Origin: UBA5972 sp964637875
GTDB lineage: Bacteria; Pseudomonadota; Alphaproteobacteria; Rhodobacterales; Rhodobacteraceae
Assembly: GCA_964637875.1 (NCBI GenBank)
Contig: CAZWXK010000005.1
Location: forward strand, 1-64,000
DNA length: 64,000 nucleotides
Direction: 5' to 3'
How positions within the stretch are numbered: the stretch's first letter is position 1; every line of letters begins with the position of its first letter. The translations under genes were made by a program, and so were the position numbers. The notes beneath the pieces are model-generated. The model was not told the origin of the DNA and made no database searches. It saw only the letters and a list, made by a program, of their open reading frames with translations. Below, piece after piece: positions 50,296 to 57,519 of the stretch.

Positions 50296-50380
50296 TGGTA
50301 CCCGAGGCCGGACTCGAACCGGCAAGCCTTGCGGCGGCGGATTTTGAATCCGCTGCGTCTACCAATTCCGCCACTCGGGC
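50296..50380 (-). tRNA. tRNA-Leu (anticodon CAA)
   Basis: On the minus strand the acceptor GCCCGAG pairs with CTCGGGT, followed by A and an encoded CCA (50298-50296). The anticodon stem GCGGA/TCCGC holds loop TTCAAAA with CAA as anticodon, there is a long variable arm, and the T loop is GGTTCGAGTCC. The 85-nt size with variable arm is typical of tRNA-Leu. Confidence 0.95.
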
Positions 50381-50521
50381 ACACGCCGCGTGTGATGTAG
50401 CGCGCAATCGGCGGGGCGTCAATCTCTGGCGCCGGGCGGGCATGATCGCCGCTTGACCTGCCGGGCCGTGCGTGGTGGAAGGATGCAACGGCAAGGCGAT
50501 ACAGGGCGGAACCGAACGGAC

Positions 50522-51100
50522 ATGCTGCGCAAACTTTACGACTGGACGATATCGCTGGCGGGAACGCGCAATGCGCTTTGGGCGCTGGCACTGGTCAGCT
50601 TTGCCGAAAGTTCGTTCTTTCCGATTCCGCCGGACGTTCTGATGATCCCGATGATCATTGCGCGCCCGCGCCGCGCCTTCGTGATCGCCACGGTCGCGCT
50701 GGTCGCCTCGGTCCTGGGGGGGCTGTTTGGATATTACATCGGGGCGCAGCTGTTCGACGCGGTGGGCCGACCGGTACTGGAATTCTATGGCAAGATGCAG
50801 GCCGCCGATCTGTTCAACGCGCGTTTCCGCGACTGGGGGGCCTGGGCGGTGCTGATCGCCGGTGTCACACCCTTTCCGTTCAAGGTGATCACCATCATGT
50901 CGGGATGGACCGGGCTGAACCTGCCGGTTTTCGTGATCTCGGCAATCGCGGCGCGGGGGCTGCGTTTCTTCATCGTCGCAGCTCTGTTGTGGCAGTTCGG
51001 CGCCCCCATTCGCGATTTTCTGGAAAGGCGTCTGGGCCTGATGTTCAGCCTGTTTGTCGCCTTGCTGCTGGGCGGTTTCTGGCTTGTGAGGTATCTATGA
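50522..51100 (+). CDS. DedA/YqaA-family membrane protein
   Basis: A 192-residue inner-membrane protein with four to five helices and the VTT/SNARE-associated motif region: FAESSFFPIPPDVLMIPMI near the start, GLFGYYIGAQLFD, and VLIAGVTPFPFKVITIMSGW, the conserved TPFPxK segment of the YqaA/DedA group. DedA proteins act in membrane homeostasis and polyprenyl-phosphate or lipid flipping. ATG 50522 is used; the ribosome site is weak and an upstream ATG at 50453 overlaps little of the family. The stop overlaps the dsbB start (ATGA). Confidence 0.85.
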   Translation: MLRKLYDWTISLAGTRNALWALALVSFAESSFFPIPPDVLMIPMIIARPRRAFVIATVALVASVLGGLFGYYIGAQLFDAVGRPVLEFYGKMQAADLFNARFRDWGAWAVLIAGVTPFPFKVITIMSGWTGLNLPVFVISAIAARGLRFFIVAALLWQFGAPIRDFLERRLGLMFSLFVALLLGGFWLVRYL

Positions 51101-51606
51101 ACGCGCGCAACATCGCCCTGGTGGCAGCTGCCTTTTCGGCGGCGATGCTGCTGGGCGCATTCGGGTTTCAGTTCATTGGCGGTCTGGCGCCATGCAAGCT
51201 GTGCATATGGCAACGCTGGCCGCACGGGCTGGCCGCGGGGCTGGGGATCGTGATCCTGCTGCTGCCGTGGCGCAGTGGCGCGATGCGCTGGCTGTACCTG
51301 CTGGGGGCATCCATCGTGCTTTTCGGCGCGGGCGTTGCCTTTTACCACACCGGGGTGGAGCAACACTGGTGGCTGGGGCCGACCACCTGTTCGTCGCAGC
51401 CGATTTCCGGGTTGAGCACCGATCAGCTGATGGACCAGATATTCAAGGCACCGCTGGTGCGCTGCGACGACATCCCCTGGAGCCTGTTCGGCCTGTCGAT
51501 GGCGGCGTGGAACTTCCTGATGTCGATGGCCATCACCGGCATGTGGCTGACGGCATTCCGCCATGCCGGTCACCGGGCCGGTCACCGGGCCGGTCACCGG
51601 GGCTGA
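51097..51606 (+). CDS. dsbB: Disulfide bond formation protein DsbB
   Basis: A 169-residue four-helix membrane protein that reoxidises periplasmic DsbA and passes electrons to quinone. The first cysteine pair is C33-KL-C36 in LAPCKLCIWQRWPH, the second C98 and C123 in GPTTCSSQ and LVRCDDIPW, as needed. The helices lie at about 5-28, 45-58, 65-84 and 130-155. The C-terminal tail is HAGHRAGHRAGHRG, coded by a 12-bp tandem repeat that runs into the stop and the adjacent assembly gap, so the tail length may be uncertain. Start overlaps the DedA-like gene. Confidence 0.93.
   Translation: MNARNIALVAAAFSAAMLLGAFGFQFIGGLAPCKLCIWQRWPHGLAAGLGIVILLLPWRSGAMRWLYLLGASIVLFGAGVAFYHTGVEQHWWLGPTTCSSQPISGLSTDQLMDQIFKAPLVRCDDIPWSLFGLSMAAWNFLMSMAITGMWLTAFRHAGHRAGHRAGHRG
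51565..51600 (+). repeat. 12-bp tandem repeat at the end of dsbB
   Basis: GCCGGTCACCGG occurs at 51565, 51577 and 51589, coding for the HRAG tail of DsbB. A further copy starts right after the gap at 51724. Confidence 0.9.
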
Positions 51607-51623
51607 GACCTATTCTTCCAGCT

Positions 51624-51723
51624 NNNNNNNNNNNNNNNNNNNNNNNNNNNNNNNNNNNNNNNNNNNNNNNNNNNNNNNNNNNNNNNNNNNNNNNNNNNNN
51701 NNNNNNNNNNNNNNNNNNNNNNN
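51624..51723. other. Assembly gap with 35-bp duplicated flanks
   Basis: 100 N. 51589-51623 is identical to 51724-51758, including the end of dsbB and the end of the HNH gene. Collapsing it leaves the two convergent genes with stops 3 nt apart and no missing sequence. Confidence 0.92.
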
Positions 51724-51744
51724 GCCGGTCACCGGGGCTGAGAC

Positions 51745-52326
51745 CTATTCTTCCAGCTCGACATCCCAGTACAGGAAATCCATCCAGCTTTCATGCAGGT
51801 GATTGGGCGGGAACTTGCGCCCGATATTGCGCAGCTCTTCGCCGCTGGGCCTGCGCGGCGGGCGGCGCAGCCGCATCCCCGTCTGCGCCAGCGTGCGCGC
51901 GCCTTTCCTGAGGTTGCACGGCCCGCAGGCGGCAACGACATTTTCCCAGGTCGTGCGGCCCCCGCGCGAACGCGGCACCACATGGTCGAATGTCAGATCG
52001 CCCCGCGCGCCGCAATACTGGCAGGAAAATTCATCGCGCAGAAACAGGTTGAAACGGGTGAATGCGGCGCTGCGGGCGGGTTTCACATAATCCTTCAGCA
52101 CCACGACCGAGGGGATGCGGATCTCGGTCGAAGGGGAATGCACCACCTCGTCATATTCGGCGATGATGCTGACGCGCTCCAGCCAGGCGGCCTTGACCGC
52201 CTCTTGCCATGTCCACAGCGACAGCGGCAGATAGGATAGTGGCCGGTAATCCGCATTCAGCACCAGCGCGGGAAACTGCCGCCCGCCGTGATGCCTCAGA
52301 AAGCCCGAACTGAAATCGCCATCCAT
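51745..52326 (-). CDS. HNH endonuclease family protein
   Basis: A 193-residue protein with a central HNH nuclease domain: SCQYCGARGDLTFDHVVPR, SRGGRTTWENVVAACGPCN then LRKGAR, giving two CxxC zinc-binding pairs and the DH...N...N residues of the beta-beta-alpha metal site. The N-terminal part (LVLNADYRPLSYLPLSLWTW) is typical of a widespread bacterial family, often annotated HNH endonuclease, that is not part of a phage or a restriction system. The function is unknown; ATG 52326 (MDGDFSSGF) is chosen as the family-like start, and ATG 52362 is possible. Convergent with dsbB. Confidence 0.88.
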   Translation of the reverse strand: MDGDFSSGFLRHHGGRQFPALVLNADYRPLSYLPLSLWTWQEAVKAAWLERVSIIAEYDEVVHSPSTEIRIPSVVVLKDYVKPARSAAFTRFNLFLRDEFSCQYCGARGDLTFDHVVPRSRGGRTTWENVVAACGPCNLRKGARTLAQTGMRLRRPPRRPSGEELRNIGRKFPPNHLHESWMDFLYWDVELEE

Positions 52327-52468
52327 GGTGCAAACCGCCCCCGCCCTGTCATGCCCTTTCACGACACCAAGGCGGGACGCCCCGCCCCGATCTCATGGCC
52401 TGACTATATATCGCGGCCAGATGCTGGCAACCCCCCACATCGGGCAAGGCAGCCATCGCGCAATGATG

Positions 52469-53137
52469 TCATTGCTGGGCGATACCCAGCTTGTCGCGCA
52501 TGAATTGCAGCGCAACACCAAGGCCATCGGGCGCGATGCCGTGGCCGGTGCCCTTGGAAACATGGGCATGGACCTCGAACCCCGCATCATCGAGCGCACG
52601 CGCCGCCTCGGCCAGCGAGGCCGGCGGCACCATGTCGTCCTGGTCGCCATGTACAAGCAGCACGGGCGGGCGCGACACCACCTCGGATTTCAGCTTTTCC
52701 GGCGCCAGCAGCCTGCCCGAAAACCCGACCACCCCGGCCACCGGCGTCGATCGGCGCGGGGCGATATGCAGGTTCATCATCGTACCCTGCGAAAAGCCCA
52801 GCAAAATGGTATGGGCGTCATCCACCCCCTCGGCCGCCATGGTTTCGTCGATAAAGGCGTTCAGATCATTGATCGCGCGCGCCATGCCCTCGGCGGCAGC
52901 CTGTTGCGAGGATCCGTCAAGCCAGGGGATCGGGAACCATTCATAGCCCATCGGATTGTTCGAACATCGGTTCGGCGCGTTCGGCGCCACAAAGACCGTA
53001 TCGGGCATGTGTTCGCCCAGCGGGTCGGCCAGCCCCAGCAGATCGGCGCCATCCGCGCCATAGCCATGCACCAGAATGACCAGACTGCCTGCCTTGCCCG
53101 ATCGCGCCGCACGGCGCCCTGCCTTCAGTTTTCGCAT
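52469..53137 (-). CDS. Alpha/beta hydrolase, carboxylesterase type
   Basis: A 222-residue serine hydrolase of the phospholipase/carboxylesterase (EstB/YpfH-like) family. The oxyanion loop LVILVHGYGADGADLLGLA is near residue 20, the nucleophile elbow is LLGFSQGTM, the acid is in LLVHGDQDDMVPP and the His in SKGTGHGIAPDG. Substrate unknown; such enzymes split small esters. ATG 53137 is only 1 nt downstream of the glycosylase stop, so the two genes are co-transcribed; the start MRKLKAGRRAARSGKAG is basic and lacks a signal peptide. Confidence 0.9.
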   Translation of the reverse strand: MRKLKAGRRAARSGKAGSLVILVHGYGADGADLLGLADPLGEHMPDTVFVAPNAPNRCSNNPMGYEWFPIPWLDGSSQQAAAEGMARAINDLNAFIDETMAAEGVDDAHTILLGFSQGTMMNLHIAPRRSTPVAGVVGFSGRLLAPEKLKSEVVSRPPVLLVHGDQDDMVPPASLAEAARALDDAGFEVHAHVSKGTGHGIAPDGLGVALQFMRDKLGIAQQ

Positions 53138-53138
53138 C

Positions 53139-53768
53139 TTACAGACTTCCTTCCTTGTTCTTGCAATGGCGGTAATAGGCCCAGAGCGCGCGCGCTGCAA
53201 CGCCGCGCCAGGGCGACCAGGGGGCGGCCATGTCGCGCAGCTGCCTTTCGCCCGGGCGTTCCGGCAGGTCGAACAGAAGGCGCGCCGATTCCTGCAATGC
53301 CAGATCGGCCGGGGCAAAGACATCGGCGCGCCCCAGCGAAAACATGGCATAGATTTCCGCCGTCCAGCGCCCTATGCCCCTGATGGCGACCAGGGTTTCG
53401 ATCACCTGCGCATCCGGCAGGCGGGCGAGCGCGTCGAAATCGAGCCCCGCCTCTGCAAGCGCCCTGGCATAGCCGATCTTGGGGCGCGACAGGCCGCAGG
53501 CGCGCAAGGTTTCGTCGCCCGCCTGCAACAGGATTTGCGGCTCGGTCAGCCCTGCGGCTTCAAGCCGCTGCCAGATGGCCCCGGCCGAGGCGACCGATAA
53601 TTGCTGTGCCACGATCGCCTTGAGCAGGGCCGGAAATCCCCCAGCCCGCCGGCGCAGCGGCAAGGGGCCGCAGATTGTGACCACATGGGCAAAACGCGGC
53701 TCGCGCGCGGCAAGCCATGCGGCGCCCTCGGCGATATCCCGTTCGGTTTCGATGATCCGTCCGGTCAT
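53139..53768 (-). CDS. DNA-3-methyladenine glycosylase II (AlkA-type)
   Basis: A 209-residue base-excision glycosylase of the HhH-GPD superfamily. The helix-hairpin-helix is LVAIRGIGRWTAEIYAMFSL and the catalytic aspartate follows in RADVFAPADLALQ. FPALLKAIVAQQLSVASAGAI is the family's first core motif. It lacks the N-terminal AlkA domain of E. coli, as in the short forms. It is followed by the esterase, with which it forms an operon. No iron-sulfur cysteines are seen, so it is not Nth or MutY. Confidence 0.93.
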   Translation of the reverse strand: MTGRIIETERDIAEGAAWLAAREPRFAHVVTICGPLPLRRRAGGFPALLKAIVAQQLSVASAGAIWQRLEAAGLTEPQILLQAGDETLRACGLSRPKIGYARALAEAGLDFDALARLPDAQVIETLVAIRGIGRWTAEIYAMFSLGRADVFAPADLALQESARLLFDLPERPGERQLRDMAAPWSPWRGVAARALWAYYRHCKNKEGSL

Positions 53769-53976
53769 GTGGCCCTACCTTTGATTTGCGTTTCGACGCC
53801 TGCCTTTTCAGAACTCGCATTTGGTGCGATCCTGGCACAGATGCGATGGATGGCGCCAGTCGATACCCGTTCCCGGCACTGCCGTCTCCATATGCCATGG
53901 GCGGAAAGATACAGTCTGCCGAACGCGACAAATCGGGCCTTGGCAGCGTCGGCCGGCACGATTAGGGTCAGCAACC

Positions 53977-55269
53977 ATGACGCAAGTTCCCTCGACCCCC
54001 AACTCAACCCCGAACCCGGCCCCGGATTCGACCCTCCCGCCCGACCAGCCGCCATCGGTGGTGGATGACAGGCGCGCGCGGCGCAATGTGGCGGTTCTGG
54101 TGATGGCGCAAGCCTTTATCGGGGCGCAGATGTCGATGATCTTCATCCTCGGGGGGCTGGCCGGGCAATCTCTGGCCAGCAATCGCTGCCTGGCGACGCT
54201 GCCGATTTCGCTGATCGTTTTCGGGTCGATGACCACCGCACCCTGGATGAGCCAGGTGATGCAGCGTTTCGGACGCCGCACCGGGTTCTTTCTGGGAACC
54301 GGCGGCGGGGCGCTGGGCGCGGCGCTTGCGGCCTGGGGGCTGATCCAGCATTCGTTCCTTCTGTTCATGGCGGGATCATTTCTGACCGGGATATACATGT
54401 CGGCCCAGGGGTTCTATCGTTTTGCCGCGGTCGATACCGCGTCCGATTCCTTCCGGCCCAAGGCGATGTCCTATGTCATGGCGGGGGGGCTGATCTCGGC
54501 CATTCTCGGCCCGCAGCTGGCCAAGGTCACGGCCGACGCGATGGCGACCCCGTATCTGGGCACCTATCTGACGGTCATCGCGATCAACGTCGTGGGCGCG
54601 TCGCTGTTCCTGTTTCTGGACATTCCCAGACCCGCGCCGCAGGTCGGTGGCCCGGCGGGGCAATCGGCGCGGGGGCGATCGCGCATCGAGATGCTGAAAT
54701 CGCCGCGTATCCTGGTGGCGATCATCTCGGGCATGGTCTCGTATTCGCTGATGACCCTGATGATGACCTCGGCCCCGCTGGCGATCGTGGGCACGGGCTT
54801 TTCCAAGGGAGATGCGGCCAATGTGGTGTCGGGACATGTCCTGGCAATGTTCATTCCATCCTTCTTTACCGGCCATCTGATTGCGCGTTTCGGGGTTGAA
54901 AGGATCATCGCGACCGGGCTGGTGATCCTTGCCGGATCCGGGCTTGTCGCCCTGTCCGGTGTACAGCTGGGACATTTCTTTGTCTCGATGATCCTTCTGG
55001 GCGTGGGATGGAATTTCGGCTTTATCGGCGCCTCCACCATGCTGGCAGGCGCACATCGCCCCGAGGAAAGCGGCCGGATTCAGGGTATCAACGACATGAT
55101 CGTGTTCGGCATGGTCACGATCGCCTCGATCGCCTCGGGCGGGCTGATGAACTGCTCGGGCGGGACGGCAACCGCGGGGTGGGATGCGGTCAGCACGGCG
55201 ATGATTCCCTTCCTCACGCTGGCGGGCGGCGCGCTGATCTGGCTGGTTCTGCGCCCGGCCGAGGACTGA
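53977..55269 (+). CDS. MFS transporter
   Basis: A 430-residue inner-membrane protein with about 12 helices in two halves separated by a hydrophilic loop (QVGGPAGQSARGRSRIEMLK) near residue 235. QVMQRFGRRTGFFLGTGGG matches the loop 2-3 MFS motif, and the second half starts with ILVAIISGMVSYSLMTLMM. The N-terminal ~30 residues are a Pro/Ser/Thr-rich tail. Substrate unknown. The start is ATG 53977, with AGGGTCAGCAACC upstream. It stands alone, divergent from the glycosylase gene. Confidence 0.9.
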   Translation: MTQVPSTPNSTPNPAPDSTLPPDQPPSVVDDRRARRNVAVLVMAQAFIGAQMSMIFILGGLAGQSLASNRCLATLPISLIVFGSMTTAPWMSQVMQRFGRRTGFFLGTGGGALGAALAAWGLIQHSFLLFMAGSFLTGIYMSAQGFYRFAAVDTASDSFRPKAMSYVMAGGLISAILGPQLAKVTADAMATPYLGTYLTVIAINVVGASLFLFLDIPRPAPQVGGPAGQSARGRSRIEMLKSPRILVAIISGMVSYSLMTLMMTSAPLAIVGTGFSKGDAANVVSGHVLAMFIPSFFTGHLIARFGVERIIATGLVILAGSGLVALSGVQLGHFFVSMILLGVGWNFGFIGASTMLAGAHRPEESGRIQGINDMIVFGMVTIASIASGGLMNCSGGTATAGWDAVSTAMIPFLTLAGGALIWLVLRPAED

Positions 55270-55293
55270 TGCGGCGCCACCGACAGGGGGCCG

Positions 55294-55317
55294 CCAACAG
55301 CCATACCAACAGCCATA
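55294..55317. repeat. 12-bp tandem duplication in a spacer
   Basis: CCAACAGCCATA at 55294-55305 and 55306-55317, between the MFS gene and the convergent TetR gene, outside any coding frame. Confidence 0.85.
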
Positions 55318-55336
55318 TGCGCGCACGCGCCGCGCT

Positions 55337-55951
55337 TCAGGCGGCATCCTCGACAAAGAGGTTTTCCAGCGCGGCCAGTGTCGAGCGCACATGGCTGGCC
55401 GCGGTTCCCTGTTCCGACAGGACCCAGCCCGACATGGCAACCTTGATCCCCGCGGCCAGAACGGCGGCCATCAGGCGGGGCCTGTCCTGCTCCGGGTCCA
55501 GCCCCAGGCGACGGGCGATCAGGCGGCCGATTTCCTCTTCATACTGCTGAAAGGCCTTGTCGCGCACCAGCACCAGCTTGGGGTGGGTCTGCGATATCTG
55601 GAACAGCACCCGCAGCTGGGCGCGATCTTCCTCGACATGGTCGAACCGGGTCAACAGCAGCGTCGTGATGTCCGACAGCAGGCTGCCGGAACCGTGGATG
55701 AAACCGGCCACCGCCTCGGGGGCAAAGTCGATCGGCGCCGGCATCAGCGCCTCTTCCTTGAAGGCGAAATAGTTGAAAAAGGTGCGCAGGCTGATACCCG
55801 CCTCGTGGGCGATCATCTCGGTCGTGACATTGTCCAGCCCCCGGGCCACCACCAGGCGCAGCGCCGCCTTGCGGATGGTTTCGGCGGTACGCATCCGGCG
55901 CCGGGACCTGAGATCGGCGCCCGGGCCAATGATGTCTGCCTTGTGATGCAT
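55337..55951 (-). CDS. TetR family regulator of the RND efflux genes
   Basis: A 204-residue repressor-type protein: the helix-turn-helix TAETIRKAALRLVVARGLDN then IAHEAGISLRTFFNYFAFKE is of the TetR class, followed by an all-helical ligand-binding region. It is divergent from the RND membrane-fusion and permease genes, and two TTGCA-type palindromes lie in the spacer, so it probably represses the pump and itself. ATG 55951 is used; ATG 55984 would add 11 residues and has GGAAAAC upstream, so the start is not settled. The inducer is unknown. Confidence 0.9.
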   Translation of the reverse strand: MHHKADIIGPGADLRSRRRMRTAETIRKAALRLVVARGLDNVTTEMIAHEAGISLRTFFNYFAFKEEALMPAPIDFAPEAVAGFIHGSGSLLSDITTLLLTRFDHVEEDRAQLRVLFQISQTHPKLVLVRDKAFQQYEEEIGRLIARRLGLDPEQDRPRLMAAVLAAGIKVAMSGWVLSEQGTAASHVRSTLAALENLFVEDAA

Positions 55952-56065
55952 GATCGGCTGCACCCCTTCCTTCGCTTGCGGCATGTTTTCCGGCCCCCGC
56001 ACACCCGATGCAGTGCCACCCGGCCCCCTTGCCCGCATGGTTGCGGGTGTTGCCGAGGGATTTTT

Positions 56066-56099
56066 CTTGCATATCGTGCAAGATTTGCATAGCACGCAA
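56066..56099. promoter_or_regulatory. TetR-type operator palindromes
   Basis: CTTGCATATCGTGCAAG (56066-56082) is a perfect 6-5-6 inverted repeat. TTGCATAGCACGCAA (56085-56099) repeats its TTGCA...GCAA arms in a weaker form, with centres 18 bp apart. The region is relatively AT-rich, within the TetR/RND divergent promoter spacer, as expected of an operator overlapping a promoter. Confidence 0.7.
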
Positions 56100-56152
56100 T
56101 AACAACGACTGTCAAACCACCCGATTCCTCGGGCAACCGGATGTGACCCCGC

Positions 56153-57519
56153 ATGACCCGTATCTCGACAAGACGCGCAAACCCCTTTCCCGCAACCCTG
56201 CCCGCCCGNNNNNNNNNNNNNNNNNNNNNNNNNNNNNNNNNNNNNNNNNNNNNNNNNNNNNNNNNNNNNNNNNNNNNNNNNNNNNNNNNNNNNNNNNNNN
56301 NNNNNNNNTGGCATTGGCAGTGATCGCGGCAACAGCCCCCGCGATGGCCCAGAACACGGCCAGCGCCGGATCACGGGATGGTTCCGCAGAAAAACCCGGA
56401 AAAAAACCCGGCAAGAGCCCCGGGACCAAAGCCAGGGTCATCGCCCCGAACGTGACCGTGATCACACCACGCAAGCAGGTCTTTGTGGCCCGCATCCCGG
56501 TTTCGGGCACGCTGGTCGCCCGGCAGGAGGTCTTTGTCAATACACGCATCAACGGGCAGGTGATCGAAAACCTGCTGGCCGATATCGGCGACCATGTCGA
56601 AAAGGGGCAGTTGCTGGCGGTTCTGGACAAGCGCCAGTTCGAGGTACAGCTGGCCCAGGCCAATGCCGACCTGCCCCGGGCACGGGCCGCGGTGCAGCAG
56701 GCGCGCGACCAGATCTCGCTGGCCCAGGCGACACTGAAACAGGCACAGACAAGCCATGACCGCAATCTGCGCCTGCGCCAGAGCGGAACCATCTCGCAGG
56801 CGGTGTTCGACCAAAGCAGCACCGCCCTGGAACAGGCGCGGGCATCGCTGGCATCGGCGCGGGCGGGCCTGGCGATCGCACAGGCCCAGCTGAAGGCGGC
56901 CGAAACCCGGATTCGCAGCGCCCGGCTCAACCTGTCGTTCACCGAGATCCGGGCACCGGTCAGCGGCATCATCTCGGCGCGTTCGGCCCGCATGGGCGCG
57001 GTCGCCGTTGCCGGCGCACAGCCCATGTTCCGCATCATCCGCGATGCCGAGATCGAGGTCGAGGCCGACGTCATCGAATCCGACATCGGCAGTCTCAAGC
57101 AGGGCGATCGGGCCGATCTGGTGATCTCGGGGCTGGGGAAACGTGTCGGACAGGTGCGGCGCATCTCGCCACGCATCGACCCGCGCACCCGCCTGGGCAC
57201 GGTCAGGATAAGCCTGGAATCCGCCCGCGCGCTGCGCATCGGCCTGTTCGTCAATGGCTGGATCACGACCGGCCGACACCAGGCGCTGGGTGTGCCGACA
57301 AGCGCGGTCCTGTCCGATTCACAGGGCGATTTCGTGATGCTGGTCAAGGACGGCAAGGCCGTCAAGCGGCGCGTCACCGCCGGGCTGTTCTGGAAAGGCC
57401 GACGCGAAATCACCGCGGGTCTGACGGGTAGCGAGCAGGTGATGCTGCGCGCCGGGGCCTTTTTCCGTCAGGGCGACCGGGTCACGGCGGTTCCGGTCGA
57501 TGCGGGGGCGCTGAAATGA
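56153..57519 (+). CDS. RND efflux periplasmic adaptor subunit (interrupted by a gap)
   Basis: An AcrA/MexA-type membrane fusion protein. The proposed start ATG 56153 gives MTRISTRRANPFPATLPAR, a 100-N gap hides part of the signal peptide, and VIAATAPAMAQ-N ends it. Then come the beta-barrel and lipoyl half (VSGTLVARQEVFVNTRINGQ, IGDHVEKGQLLAVLDKRQ), a coiled-coil hairpin (AQANADLPRARAAVQQAR... RLRQSGTISQAVFDQSST), the second lipoyl half (LNLSFTEIRAPVSGIISARS) and the membrane-proximal domain (GVPTSAVL). The frame before the gap fits only if the true gap length is 2 modulo 3 or the start is inside it. Its stop overlaps the permease start. Confidence 0.9.
56209..56308. other. Assembly gap without visible flank duplication
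   Basis: 100 N. Unlike the other four gaps, the left end (CCTGCCCGCCCG) and right start (TGGCATTGGCAG) share no repeat, so here some sequence is probably missing: the central part of the adaptor's signal peptide. Confidence 0.8.

Noticed and set aside
51745..52326. HNH protein as evidence of a phage, homing element or restriction system
   Set aside because: It belongs to a widespread housekeeping-type family by its N-terminal segment, and no phage or modification genes are nearby.
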